DNA of 45,878 nt from Methylobacterium sp. NEAU K (GCF_030700285.1 NZ_JAUYZJ010000039.1:1-45878); one strand, 5' to 3'; shown: positions 8,679 through 18,079, counted from the first letter of the stretch. Translations and numbers: made by a program. Notes: a model not told the origin generated them from the sequence alone.

Positions 8679-9170
8679 TCAGCACCCGGAGCAGATCGCG
8701 CTCGCAGCGTTTCGACCACCCTTCAAGAGGCGCTCCATCGTCGCCTCGCGGTCGTCGGTCAGCGTCGCGATCGCCGCCGGCTTGTCGATGCTTGATGCCC
8801 GCGTCGCGGTGGCGGCGGTCTCCGTCACGTCGGCGGGTGACGACCGGCCGCGTGATGCTGCGGCCAGCGCGGGCGGCTTCAGGAGATCCGCGGGGCGCAA
8901 GGCCTCCCAGGCCAGGCGGGTATGCCGGGACGCATCCAGCGCCGCGGTCGGATTCACGCCGCGCGACCCGCCATCCGTGGCCGGCACCCGCATGGTGCCG
9001 GGGATGACCACAGGCGGCAGGTCAGCGACCACGTCTGCCGGAGCCGCCGCCAGCGCCGATGCAGAGACTGGCGGCAACGCGCTGTAGGTCGTCGGAACAT
9101 TCGTCAGACGCGAACAAGCGCCCGCCAGAAGCACGAGGCCCAAGGTCGCGATCCGCTTGACAATCATCAT
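8679..9170 (-). CDS. Putative lipoprotein of unknown function
   Basis: 163 residues from the first Met of MMIVKRIATLGLVLLAGACSRL. A short basic start, a hydrophobic core and LLAGAC form a signal peptidase II-like site, though the lipobox is non-canonical (A-G-A-C), so a soluble exported form is possible. The mature part is Ala/Pro/Thr-rich and low-complexity with no domain I recognise; it ends in a cysteine-containing tail (ASAICSGC). Ten extra residues upstream in the same frame are unlikely to be translated because they break the signal sequence. It stands alone. Confidence 0.55.
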   Translation of the reverse strand: MMIVKRIATLGLVLLAGACSRLTNVPTTYSALPPVSASALAAAPADVVADLPPVVIPGTMRVPATDGGSRGVNPTAALDASRHTRLAWEALRPADLLKPPALAAASRGRSSPADVTETAATATRASSIDKPAAIATLTDDREATMERLLKGGRNAASAICSGC

Positions 9171-9241
9171 GCTCGCCCTGACGCGATGCCCGGCCCTCAT
9201 CGCCGCACTTGAGCTTAAGCATTAACCGAAAGCGGAGCACG

Positions 9242-9400
9242 ATGTCCAATCGGCGGTCATGCAAAAGACTGATACCGACCCTCGAAGACTGGCTCGCCCC
9301 GAAGATTAACGTGCGGATCACGGGGCGACCAACGCCCCCCCCTGGCGAAGCATCGCGTGCGCCGGACACCGGGATTCGCGGGGTCGTCGTGCGTATTTAA
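9242..9400 (+). CDS. Possible small basic protein
   Basis: Open frame MSNRRSCKRLIPTLEDWL... of 52 residues; GGAG lies five bases before ATG 9242. It is rich in Arg and Pro with no recognisable motif and less biased third positions than neighbouring genes. Could equally be noncoding leader DNA. Confidence 0.25.
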   Translation: MSNRRSCKRLIPTLEDWLAPKINVRITGRPTPPPGEASRAPDTGIRGVVVRI

Positions 9401-9803
9401 TACGTACTCATCAAGAAGACGGCGTGCACGACCACGCCTGCGCGACGACGGGAAACTTGGCGGTTCGGAACCGCCGTCGAGATGGATCATGAGGAGCCTC
9501 ACGACGTGCTGACGGGCGCGCGCGCAGCAATGACCAGTGCGTCCTCGCCGACAAGCGCGACTATTCCAGCAGGCCGGGGCACGGAACGATACATCACCGT
9601 CGGCGATAGACAGCAGCCGGGATGGCGGCAGCTTGGGCTCCATCCGCATAGCCTGCATCGCCGCGACCAACCGCGTCGTTCCGTTCGGCCGCGACAAGCC
9701 GCGCCCGCGATGGGATCCACACGGCGGTATCGGCTGTCGAGCGGAACTTGGCTGGCCCCGAATGCGTCGACCCGGCGAACCCGTTCACGTTCAGAGCCTG
9801 ACC
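9401..9803. other. Intergenic region without a supported gene
   Basis: Several overlapping open frames exist on both strands but none has a good start, a domain or convincing composition. The start (ttaatacgtactcatcaaga) is AT-richer and may be a promoter. Confidence 0.35.
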
Positions 9804-10067
9804 ATGCGCCTCATCCTCCTCGCCGGCCTCTGCCTCTCATCGGCGTTCTTGACGCCGGTCCTGGCGCAGGTGCGGCAGGACAACCCGAACGCGGCAAACC
9901 AGTCGATGGAGTACAATAGCCAGATGCGCTCCCTGCGACAGGAACAGACGACGCAGAGCGACAGGCTTCAGATGAACATCGAGCGGAACCAGGCCGCGAC
10001 GCCCGCTCCCAATACCGGACCGAACGCGATCGGTCCGATCGGCGGCGGGACCGGTGTCGGTCGCTGA
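9804..10067 (+). CDS. Small exported protein, unknown function
   Basis: 87 residues. MRLILLAGLCLSSAFLTPVLAQ is a clear Sec signal peptide with cleavage after VLA. The mature part is polar (QVRQDNPNAANQSMEYNSQMRSL..., Gln- and Asn-rich) and ends in a Gly-rich tail (IGPIGGGTGVGR). The longer frame upstream is rejected because the signal peptide must be N-terminal. No known domain seen; probably periplasmic. Confidence 0.6.
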   Translation: MRLILLAGLCLSSAFLTPVLAQVRQDNPNAANQSMEYNSQMRSLRQEQTTQSDRLQMNIERNQAATPAPNTGPNAIGPIGGGTGVGR

Positions 10068-10127
10068 GAAGTCGGGGGACGCCGCGCGGCGGACGGGTGC
10101 CACCATGTCGCTGCGGCGGGTGGTCGA

Positions 10128-10241
10128 ATGGGCAAGTCCACGCCGTGCCTCTACCGGATGCCGATGGATATCTCCGCGCTCACCGTCATGGCCTCGGCGT
10201 TCACATTCTCCAGCCTCATCGTGCTGCTCGGATGGCGGTGA
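10128..10241 (+). CDS. Possible single-pass membrane microprotein
   Basis: 37-codon frame MGKSTPCLYRMPMDISAL... with one hydrophobic segment (ALTVMASAFTFSSLIVLLGW) that ends almost at the C-terminus. A shorter start at 10158 (MPMDIS) is also possible. The membrane-helix-like composition is unlikely by chance in DNA this GC-rich, but there is no strong ribosome-binding site. Confidence 0.35.
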   Translation: MGKSTPCLYRMPMDISALTVMASAFTFSSLIVLLGWR

Positions 10242-10737
10242 GGGGAGGGCGTCCCGCATCTGCGGCAATCGCGAGAGGACGAGTGGCCGACGATCCGTTG
10301 TCGCCGCGGCAACATCGGGAGCCGCTGCGGCCGAGCTTACCAAGAAGCTGCGCTTTGCGGCCTATGGGGTCCTCATTTCTGAAGGCCTCGGCCATGTGGA
10401 TCGGGTCGCGCCGCTGAAAGCCCAGTGCGCTTGTCTGCGCCTGCATGGCCGCGCCCGTGGATCGAGCCGATGGTGGCCCGGATCGCGCGCGCTCTCAATC
10501 TCGCGACTTGCATGGAGCGTCGTGTATTCCGAGCCCGTCGCTCCGCCGGCGCGCCCGAATGGCTCGTCCCCGGCCAGGTGCCCCGGTGATGGCCGGCCAT
10601 GGGTCGGCCGATGGTTCTGACCTCGGCGGTCGCCGGAGTCGCACAGACGATGCGCCCGTCCGACATCACCACGATCCATTCCGCCCGCCGTTACAGCTTG
10701 GCGCCGCCCCCCGCCCGCGCGGCCCCGGGCGGCCGTC
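10242..10737. other. Intergenic region, possibly decayed coding DNA
   Basis: No frame on either strand carries a recognisable domain. Lies downstream of the uricase gene. Confidence 0.35.
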
Positions 10738-11580
10738 TCAACCGGTCCGGGCGATCGTCGCCTCGATCCGGCCGTGCGGCTCGTCGGTGGGCAGGAACAC
10801 GGTACCCGGGTTCTCCAGCCCGAAGGGCTTCAGGTCGATCGGCACGTAGTGCTTGTTCGGCATGACGAAGGCGATCTCGGCCACCTCCGGGACGTCGGCC
10901 AGCACCGCCTCGCCCATCCGGTACATGCTGTCCTGAACGCTCCGGCTGTAGGTCGTGCCGAACACCGCGAGCAGGGTCGACAGGATCCGCGTGTTGGCGC
11001 CCTCGTAGTCGCCTGGCGTGGCCGACCACGTCCAGGTCGCGTCCATGCTGGTGGCCGCGATGCGGTCGGTGGTGTCGGGCAGGGTGCGGTAGCCGTCATC
11101 GACGAAGTCGGCCCAGCCCGACTGCGTCGTCTTCATGAAGGTGTAGCCGCGCAGGCCCGAGCGCAGTGTCGTGCCGGCGCGGCCGGCCGCCAGCCCGACG
11201 AAGCCGACACCGTTGCCGTCCCGCGTGAAGGTGTGGCCGTGCGGGACGCCCGCGATGGCGTGGCGCAGCCAGCGCGTCTCCTCGGCCTCGATCGCCACCG
11301 CCTCGACCTGCGCGTAGGTGTCGAGCAGGACCTGCGCCACGGCCGCCACGAAGGCCTCCTTGTCGAGGGCGAGGTTTCTGGCCGCCGTGACGTTGACGAT
11401 GTTCTTCACGCTGTCGGTAGCGATGCAGGACCGGTTATCGCCCTCGGTCCAGGCGGCGTCGAAGCGCCCGGTCATGAGCACGGAGAGCGCCAGTTCCCGC
11501 GGGACGTGGTGGTCGCCGTCGCGGGTCAGCCGCATCACCCGGACCCGGTCCTTGCCGTATCGCGATGCCGTCAGGGCCAT
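10738..11580 (-). CDS. pucL: Urate oxidase (uricase, factor-independent)
   Basis: Cytosolic enzyme converting urate and O2 to 5-hydroxyisourate and H2O2, 280 residues. The cofactor-free catalytic triad is visible: K10 in SRYGKDRVRVMRL, T55 in IATDSVKN and H244 in MPNKHYVPIDL. The substrate-binding stretch GYTFMKTTQSGW (145-156) is present. ATG 11580 was chosen because the conserved ASRYGK element follows directly; an upstream in-frame extension has no homology-like features. It is divergent from the fused OHCU decarboxylase/HIU hydrolase gene, which handles its product, so the roughly 400-base gap probably contains a shared control region. Confidence 0.95.
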   Translation of the reverse strand: MALTASRYGKDRVRVMRLTRDGDHHVPRELALSVLMTGRFDAAWTEGDNRSCIATDSVKNIVNVTAARNLALDKEAFVAAVAQVLLDTYAQVEAVAIEAEETRWLRHAIAGVPHGHTFTRDGNGVGFVGLAAGRAGTTLRSGLRGYTFMKTTQSGWADFVDDGYRTLPDTTDRIAATSMDATWTWSATPGDYEGANTRILSTLLAVFGTTYSRSVQDSMYRMGEAVLADVPEVAEIAFVMPNKHYVPIDLKPFGLENPGTVFLPTDEPHGRIEATIARTG

Positions 11581-11984
11581 GGGGATCTCCGAAAAGGCTA
11601 GGCCGTCAGTGCGCCTCGGCGGTCTCGGCTGGGCGGGTGACGGCCTCGCGCGCCGCGTCCGTCGAAGTACAGGTTCCGCGTCAAGATCGGGAGGGCACAG
11701 GGCAGGATGCCGGATTCGCGCCGCGGATCCAGCGCGTGCGGCATCGGATCTCGGCTCGGCGCGCCCTGATCGCGGGGGCGCCGAGCCGTGTACCACGACG
11801 GGACGAACCCGGCGCGGAGGGAGAGGGGCGGACGCTGGCCATTCCCGCAGCCTGCGGCGGCCCCGACCGGTTCGTGCGGACGGTTCGAGGCCGGATCGCG
11901 TGCCGCAGCGCGGCGCTTGACCCCGCGCTCAGGTCATTGCCTGCTCGTGGCCCGTTGCCTGCTAATCACGCCACGGATCAGGAC
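11581..11984. other. Divergent intergenic region of the urate genes
   Basis: Separates the leftward uricase gene and the rightward OHCU/HIU gene. No gene supported; two promoters are expected here. I could not single out an operator. Confidence 0.45.
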
Positions 11985-12881
11985 ATGACGGGCGCGATGA
12001 CCTTCTCCCTCGCGGATCTCAACGGCATGCCGGAGCCGGATTTCGTCGCGGCCCTGGGCGGCGTGTTCGAGCACGCCCCCTGGGTCGCGCGGGACGCGGC
12101 GGCGCGGCGCCCGTTCGCCACCGTGGCCGCCCTGCACGCAGCGATGTGCGCCGCCGTCGAGGCGGCGTCCCCCGGGATGCGCCACGCGCTGCTCGCCGGC
12201 CACCCGGAATTGGCGGGGCGCGCCGCCCGCAACGGTGCCATCGCGCCGGACTCGATCGCCGAGCAGGCGTCGGCCGGTCTCGACCGGCTCTCCGATGCCG
12301 AGTACCGGCGCCTCGAGGCGCTGAACGCCGCGTACCGCGCGCGCTTCGGCATCCCGTTCATCCTCTGCGTGAAGCGCCACGGCCGCGCCGCCCTGCTGGC
12401 CGCCTTCGAGCGCCGCCTGGCCTCCGATCCGGAGACCGAGTCCCGCACGGCGCAGGCCGAGGTGTGCCGCATCGCGGCGATCCGCCTCGACGCCCTGGTC
12501 GCCGGGGAGGGACGCCTGCGCACGACCGGGGGGATCTCGACCCACGTGCTTGATACGGCGCTCGGCCGCCCGGCCGAGGGCGTGGCGGTGGACCTCGTCG
12601 AGATCGTCTCCGCGACCGAGAGCGCTCTCGTGGCGCGGGCGCGGACCAACGCGGACGGGCGCACCGACGCGCCGCTGATCAGCGGACGCCCGGTCCCGAT
12701 CGCCACCTACGAACTGCGCTTCGCGCTCGGCGACTACCACCGCCGGCTCGGCCTCGACCTGCCGCAGCCGCCCTTCCTCGACGTCGTGCCTCTGCGCTTC
12801 GGCGTGGCGGAGCCGGAGGGGCACTACCACGTGCCGCTGGCAGCGACGCCGTGGAGCTTCCAGACCTACCGCGGAAGCTGA
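11985..12881 (+). CDS. uraD-uraH: Fused OHCU decarboxylase-HIU hydrolase (S-allantoin synthesis)
   Basis: Bifunctional 298-residue protein completing urate breakdown. Residues about 8-170 are a 2-oxo-4-hydroxy-4-carboxy-5-ureidoimidazoline decarboxylase with H73 in GHPELAG and E93 in SIAEQASAGL as expected catalytic residues, followed by FGIPFILCVK. Residues 182-298 are a transthyretin-like 5-hydroxyisourate hydrolase with H187 (ISTHVLD), R226 (TNADGR), H282 (HYHVPL) and the terminal YRGS signature. The domain order matches eukaryotic allantoin synthase. With uricase next door, urate would go to S-allantoin. The start could alternatively be ATG 11997 (MTFSLADLN). Confidence 0.95.
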   Translation: MTGAMTFSLADLNGMPEPDFVAALGGVFEHAPWVARDAAARRPFATVAALHAAMCAAVEAASPGMRHALLAGHPELAGRAARNGAIAPDSIAEQASAGLDRLSDAEYRRLEALNAAYRARFGIPFILCVKRHGRAALLAAFERRLASDPETESRTAQAEVCRIAAIRLDALVAGEGRLRTTGGISTHVLDTALGRPAEGVAVDLVEIVSATESALVARARTNADGRTDAPLISGRPVPIATYELRFALGDYHRRLGLDLPQPPFLDVVPLRFGVAEPEGHYHVPLAATPWSFQTYRGS

Positions 12882-13173
12882 GGCTCGGAAGGGGCCTGCG
12901 GCGGCGCGCACGCCGCGCGTGCCGGCTGTCGGGAGGCGCGCGGAGGGGACCGGGATGTGCGTTCTCCGGCTCGGGTCGATCGTCGCACTCGCCGCGAGGC
13001 ATGGCTGGGCGAAGGAAGGCGGCAGGCCTATTGCGAGGCTGAATGAACTTGCGTCGGCAGGCCAACGCATCGTCCGCTCAGGCTTCTGATCGGGCGCTGG
13101 CCTTTGACGCGAAGCCGCGGGACACTTTGCGAAACCCGCTGATGCAAGGCCGGCATCCGGCCTACGAGGGGCC

Positions 13174-14001
13174 ATGGATCTCAACGCGATCGAGACCGTC
13201 ATCCGGCCCCGCAGCCGGTCTGACCTTCCGGATTGGCGCGACGGCGATGCCTGCCTGGCGGGCGGCACCTGGCTGTTCTCGGAACCGCAGCCCGGGACGC
13301 GGCGCCTCGTCGACCTGACCGGCCTCGGCTGGCCGCCGCACGCCATCGCGGCGGACGGTCTGACGCTGGCGGCCACCTGCACCATCGCCCAACTCGATCG
13401 GCTGGATCTGCCGCCAGCCTGGATCGCCGCCCCCCTGGTCGGGCAGTGCTGCCGCGCCCTGCTCGGATCGTTCAAGATCTGGACCGTCGCCACGGTGGGG
13501 GGCAACCTCTGCATGGCCCTGCCGGCCGGGCCGATGACCGCGCTGGCCGCCGCGCTGGAGGCCACCTGCACGATCTGGGCACGGGACGGGGGCGAGCGGC
13601 ACCTGCCGGTGACCGACTTCGTCCTGGCCCCCCAGCGCAATGCCCTGAGGCCGGGGGAGATCCTGCGCGGCCTGTCCGTGCCGGCCGCGGCGCTCGCGCG
13701 CCGCACCGCCTTCCGGCGCATCAGCCTCAGCCCGAACGGCCGCTCGGGGGCGCTGCTGATCGGCACGCGCGACCCGGATGGCGGCTTCGCGCTCACCGTC
13801 ACCGCCTCGGTCCGCCGCCCGCTGCGCCTCGCCTTCGCGGCGCTGCCCGACCGCGACGCCCTGGCCCGGGCGCTGGAGCACGCGATCCCGGACGATCTCT
13901 ACTACGACGACGTCCATGGAAGGCCGGACTGGCGCCGGCACATGACCCGGCATTTTGCCGACGAGATCCGCGACGCGCTGGCGGACGGGGCGACCGCATG
14001 A
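13174..14001 (+). CDS. FAD-binding subunit of a xanthine dehydrogenase-type molybdoenzyme
   Basis: 275 residues, CutM/XdhA-type FAD domain. Features: LAGGTWLF near residue 28-35 (flavin-binding AGGT-like), ATCTIAQLDRL, and SFKIWTVATVGGNLCMALPAGPMTALAAALEA (about 104-132), which corresponds to the second FAD loop (ATxGGN). The C-terminal CO-dehydrogenase flavoprotein domain is short. Its job is to pass electrons from the Fe-S clusters of the downstream subunit to NAD or oxygen. The stop overlaps the next start (ATGA), so the two are translationally coupled. Membership in purine catabolism is inferred from neighbours. Confidence 0.85.
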   Translation: MDLNAIETVIRPRSRSDLPDWRDGDACLAGGTWLFSEPQPGTRRLVDLTGLGWPPHAIAADGLTLAATCTIAQLDRLDLPPAWIAAPLVGQCCRALLGSFKIWTVATVGGNLCMALPAGPMTALAAALEATCTIWARDGGERHLPVTDFVLAPQRNALRPGEILRGLSVPAAALARRTAFRRISLSPNGRSGALLIGTRDPDGGFALTVTASVRRPLRLAFAALPDRDALARALEHAIPDDLYYDDVHGRPDWRRHMTRHFADEIRDALADGATA

Positions 14002-16733
14002 GGCTCACGGTCAACGGCTTCGCGCATGCGGGCGCGCCCCGCCCCGGCCAGTGCCTGCGCACGTACCTCCGCGAGGCCGGCTGGTTCGGGGTCAAGAAGG
14101 GCTGCGACGCCGGCGATTGCGGTGCCTGCACGGTCCATCTCGACGGCGAGCCGGTGCACAGCTGCCTCTACCCGGCCTTCCGCGCCGAGGGGCGCAGCGT
14201 CACCACCATCGAGGGTCTGGCCGGCCCGTGCCGACCGGAGGATCCGGCGCCCGAGGCCGTGCACCCGATGCAGGCGGCCTTCCTGGCGGCGCAGGGCTTC
14301 CAGTGCGGCTTCTGCACGCCGGGCATGATCATGACGGCGGCCGCCCTCGACCAGGGCCAGAAGCGGGATCTCGGCACCGCCCTGAAGGGCAACCTCTGCC
14401 GCTGCACCGGCTACCGCGCCATCCGGGACGCCATCGCGGGGGTCTCGCATGTCGAGGACGGGGCAGAGGGCGGCGATCCGGTCGGGAAGAACCTGCCGGC
14501 GCCGGCCGCGCCCCAGGTGGTAACCGGGCGGGCGCGCTTCACCCTCGACACGCCGCCGGGCGGGTCGCTCCACCTCAAGGTCCTGCGCTCGCCCCACGCC
14601 CATGCCCGCATCGTGGCGATCGATACCGCCGACGCGCGCGCGGTCCCGGGGGTCGTGGCGATCCTCACCCCGGCGGACGCGCCGCAGCGCCGCTTCTCCA
14701 CCGGCCGCCACCAGGACCCGCGCGACGATGCGGCCGACACGCGGGTGCTCGATCCGGTGCTGCGCTTCGTCGGCCAGCGGGTCGCCGCGGTGGTCGCCGA
14801 GACCGCGGCGGCGGCCGAGGCGGGCTGCCGGGCGCTGCGCGTCAGCTACGAGGTCCGCCCCGCCCTCCTCGATCCGGATCTGGCACTCACCCCCGACGCG
14901 CCGAAGGTCCACGATCCGGTGGACCGGCCGGGCGCGGATGCGCCGCCGCTCACCCGCCACCCGAACCTCGCCGCAGAGGTCCACGGCGAGGTCGGCGACG
15001 TGACGGCGGGCTTCGCCGAGGCGGATTTCGTCTATGCGGAGACGTTCCGGTCCCAGCGCGTCCAGCACGCGGCCCTCGAAACCCATGGCTGCCTGGGCTG
15101 GCGCGACCCGGACGGGCGCCTGACGCTCCGGACCAGCAGCCAGGTGCCGTTCCTGACCCGCGACGCCCTGTGCGATCTGTTCGGCCTCGACCGGGACGCG
15201 GTGCGGGTCGTCTGCGGCCGCGTCGGCGGCGGCTTCGGCGGCAAGCAGGAGATGCTCACCGAGGATCTCGTGACGCTCGCGGTCCTGCGCACCGGCCGCC
15301 CGGTGATGTGGGAGCTGACCCGGCAGGAGCAGTTCACCGCGACCACGACCCGCCACCCAATGCGGGTCGCCGTGACGGTCGGGGCCCGCCGGGACGGGCG
15401 CCTCACGGCGATCGGCCTCGATGTGCTCTCGGACACGGGCGCCTACGGCAACCACGCGGGCGGCGTGATCCACCACGGCTGCAACGAGGTGCTCGCCGCC
15501 TATGCCTGCCCGAACAAGCGGGTCGACGGCCACGCGGTCTACACCAACACGCTGCCGGCCGGCGCCTTCCGCGGCTACGGCCTCAGCCAGATAATCTTCG
15601 CGCTGGAATCGGCGCTCGACGACGTCGCCCGCGCGCTCGAGATCGACCCGTTCGACCTGCGCCGGATCAACGCCGTGCGGCCGGGCGACCCGATGGTGTC
15701 GAACAGCCTGGAGCCGCACGACGTGGTGTTCGGCAGCTACGGCCTCGACCAGTGCCTGACCCGGGTGGAGGAGGCCCTGCGGGCCGATCCCGGGCCGGAG
15801 CCGGAGCCCGGCTGGCGCGCCGGCACAGGCATGGCGATGGCGATGATCGACACGATCCCGCCCCGTGGCCACCACGCCGACGCGCAGGCGTGCCTCGACG
15901 CGGACGGCCGCTACACCGTGCGGGTCGGCACGGCCGAGTTCGGCAACGGCACCAGCACCGTGCACCGCCAGATCGCGGCCTCGGCGCTCGGCGCCGCGCC
16001 GGACCGCGTCCGCGTCGCGGGCGGGGACACGGATTCGGTCGGCCACGACACCGGGGCCTATGGCAGCACCGGCACGGTGGTGGCCGGCCTCGCGACGCTC
16101 CGGGCGGCCGAGGCGCTGGCGCAGCGGATCCGGGTCCGGGCCGCGGAGCTGTGCGGCGCGGACCCGGCCGCGTGCCGGCTCGCCGGGGACAGCGTGGAGA
16201 CGCCGGGCGGCCCGCTGGCGCTCGCCGATCTCGGGCCCCTCGCGGCAAGGGGCCGGGCCGACGGCAGCCCCCGCTCGGTGGCGTTCAACGTCCAGGCGTT
16301 CCGGGTGGCGGTCCATCCGGTGAGCGGCGAGGTCCGCATCCTCCGGAGCGTGCACGCCGCCGATGCCGGCACTGTGATCAACCCGATGCAGTGCCGCGGC
16401 CAGGTCGAGGGCGGCGTCGCGCAGGCGATCGGCGCGGCGCTCTACGAGGATCTGTCCATCGACGCCGCGGGCCGCGTCGTCACGCAGGCGCTGCGCGACT
16501 ACCACATTCCCGCCTGCGCGGACGTCCCGGACACCGAGGTCCTGTTCGCCGCGACCCACGACAGGATCGGTCCGCTGGGCGCCAAATCGATGAGCGAATC
16601 GCCCTACAATCCGGTCGCGGCGGCGCTCGGCAACGCGATCCGCGACGCGACCGGGGCCCGGCTCACCGCCACGCCGTTCGCGCCCGACAGGATCTTCCGT
16701 GCCGTGATGGCGGCCGGGGGCGGGGAGGGGTGA
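13998..16733 (+). CDS. Xanthine dehydrogenase-type fused 2Fe-2S/molybdopterin subunit
   Basis: 911-residue catalytic subunit. The N-terminal plant-type 2Fe-2S cluster has C36, C41, C44 and C56; the second cluster has C103, C106, C134 and C136 (QCGFC, NLCRC). From about residue 165 the Mo-pterin domains follow, with GGGFGGKQE, AFRGYGLSQ (the FRG arginine contacts substrate in xanthine dehydrogenases) and GAKSMSESPYNPV carrying the likely catalytic glutamate. Fe-S and Mo parts fused with a separate FAD subunit differs from the common XdhA (Fe-S+FAD)/XdhB arrangement and resembles Desulfovibrio aldehyde oxidoreductase in layout. Neighbouring uricase and purine permease point to xanthine/hypoxanthine; an aldehyde or other N-heterocycle substrate is not excluded. 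A XdhC-type maturation factor is not in the window. Confidence 0.9.
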   Translation: MRLTVNGFAHAGAPRPGQCLRTYLREAGWFGVKKGCDAGDCGACTVHLDGEPVHSCLYPAFRAEGRSVTTIEGLAGPCRPEDPAPEAVHPMQAAFLAAQGFQCGFCTPGMIMTAAALDQGQKRDLGTALKGNLCRCTGYRAIRDAIAGVSHVEDGAEGGDPVGKNLPAPAAPQVVTGRARFTLDTPPGGSLHLKVLRSPHAHARIVAIDTADARAVPGVVAILTPADAPQRRFSTGRHQDPRDDAADTRVLDPVLRFVGQRVAAVVAETAAAAEAGCRALRVSYEVRPALLDPDLALTPDAPKVHDPVDRPGADAPPLTRHPNLAAEVHGEVGDVTAGFAEADFVYAETFRSQRVQHAALETHGCLGWRDPDGRLTLRTSSQVPFLTRDALCDLFGLDRDAVRVVCGRVGGGFGGKQEMLTEDLVTLAVLRTGRPVMWELTRQEQFTATTTRHPMRVAVTVGARRDGRLTAIGLDVLSDTGAYGNHAGGVIHHGCNEVLAAYACPNKRVDGHAVYTNTLPAGAFRGYGLSQIIFALESALDDVARALEIDPFDLRRINAVRPGDPMVSNSLEPHDVVFGSYGLDQCLTRVEEALRADPGPEPEPGWRAGTGMAMAMIDTIPPRGHHADAQACLDADGRYTVRVGTAEFGNGTSTVHRQIAASALGAAPDRVRVAGGDTDSVGHDTGAYGSTGTVVAGLATLRAAEALAQRIRVRAAELCGADPAACRLAGDSVETPGGPLALADLGPLAARGRADGSPRSVAFNVQAFRVAVHPVSGEVRILRSVHAADAGTVINPMQCRGQVEGGVAQAIGAALYEDLSIDAAGRVVTQALRDYHIPACADVPDTEVLFAATHDRIGPLGAKSMSESPYNPVAAALGNAIRDATGARLTATPFAPDRIFRAVMAAGGGEG

Positions 16734-18079
16734 TGGACGTCAAGCGCGATCCCGCGATTCCGGCGGCCGGGCGAGCCGGATTGCTGGAGCGCAGGTTCCG
16801 GCTCGCCGAGCACGGCACCACCGTGCGCACGGAGGTGATGGCCGGGCTCACCACCTTCCTGACGATGGCCTACATCGTCTTCATCAACCCCAGCATCCTG
16901 GCCGATGCCGGCATGCCAAAGGGCGCGGTGTTCGTGGCGACCTGCCTCGCCGCGGCGCTGGGCTCGATGATCATGGCGCTCTACGCCAATTACCCGATCG
17001 CCCTGGCGCCGGGGATGGGGCTCAACGCCTACTTCGCCTACGTGATCGTGCTCGGGCTGGGCTACACGTGGGAAGCCGCGCTGGGCGCCGTGTTCATGTC
17101 CGGCCTGTGCTTCCTGATCGTCACCCTGACGGGCCTGCGCGCGGTCATCGTGGACGGCATCCCGCGCTCCATGCGCATCGCCCTGACAGTCGGCATCGGC
17201 CTGTTCCTGGCCATCATCGCGCTCAAGAACGCCGGCGTCGTCGCCGCGAGCCCGGCGACCTTCGTCACCCTCGGCGACCTGCACAAGCCGAGCACGGTGC
17301 TGGCAGTGGTCGGCTTTCTGATGGTCGCCGCGCTCTGCGCCCGGAAGGTACGGGCGGCGCTGCTCACAAGCATCCTCACCGTGACGGGGCTGAGCTTTTT
17401 CTTCGCCGACAACGTCTTTCAGGGCGTCGTGTCGCTGCCGCCCTCGATCGCCCCGACGCTCCTCGCCCTCGACCTGACGGGTGCTCTGTCGGGCGGCCTG
17501 TTCAACGTCGTCCTGCTGCTGTTCCTGGTCGAGCTGTTCGACGCCACCGGCACGCTCATGGGGGTGGCGAGCCGCGCCGGGCTGTTGACCGAGGGGCGGA
17601 TGGAGCGCCTCGACCGCGCGCTGATGGCCGATTCCGCGGCGATCTTCGTGGGCTCGCTCCTCGGCACGTCGAGCACCACCGCCTATCTGGAGAGCGCCGC
17701 CGGGGTTGCGGAGGGCGGCCGCACCGGCCTCACCGCCGCCACCGTGGCCGTGCTGTTCCTGGCCTGCCTGTTCATCGCCCCGCTGGCGAGCGCGGTGCCG
17801 CCCTACGCCACCGCACCGGCGCTGTTCTACGTCGCCTGCCTGATGCTGCGCGAGCTGGTCGACCTCGCGTGGGACGACCTCACCGAGGCGATCCCGGCCT
17901 GCGTGACGGCATTGCTCATGCCCTTCACCTACTCGATCGCCACCGGTGTCTCGTTCGGCTTCATCACCTACGCGGTGCTGAAGCTGCTGACCGGCCGGGC
18001 CCGGGAGGTGAAACCGGTCGTCTGGGTGATCGCGGCGGTCTTCCTGTTCAAGTTCGTCGCGACCGGAAGCGCGCATTGA
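16733..18079 (+). CDS. NCS2-family purine permease (AzgA-like)
   Basis: 448-residue inner-membrane transporter with about 12-14 hydrophobic segments. The N-terminal VRTEVMAGLTTFLTMAYIVFINPSILADAGMP, then ALAPGMGLNAYFAY and LLGTSSTTAYLESAAGVAEGGRTGLTA, are hallmarks of the AzgA branch (adenine/guanine/hypoxanthine). The start overlaps the molybdoenzyme stop by one base (TGATG), so it is co-translated with the oxidase. It should supply the purine that the oxidase acts on. Substrate specificity within purines cannot be read. Confidence 0.93.
   Translation: MDVKRDPAIPAAGRAGLLERRFRLAEHGTTVRTEVMAGLTTFLTMAYIVFINPSILADAGMPKGAVFVATCLAAALGSMIMALYANYPIALAPGMGLNAYFAYVIVLGLGYTWEAALGAVFMSGLCFLIVTLTGLRAVIVDGIPRSMRIALTVGIGLFLAIIALKNAGVVAASPATFVTLGDLHKPSTVLAVVGFLMVAALCARKVRAALLTSILTVTGLSFFFADNVFQGVVSLPPSIAPTLLALDLTGALSGGLFNVVLLLFLVELFDATGTLMGVASRAGLLTEGRMERLDRALMADSAAIFVGSLLGTSSTTAYLESAAGVAEGGRTGLTAATVAVLFLACLFIAPLASAVPPYATAPALFYVACLMLRELVDLAWDDLTEAIPACVTALLMPFTYSIATGVSFGFITYAVLKLLTGRAREVKPVVWVIAAVFLFKFVATGSAH

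Noticed and set aside
9257..9697. Minus-strand frame of 146 codons
   Set aside because: No signal peptide, domain or ribosome-binding site, mixed composition; cannot be separated from chance.
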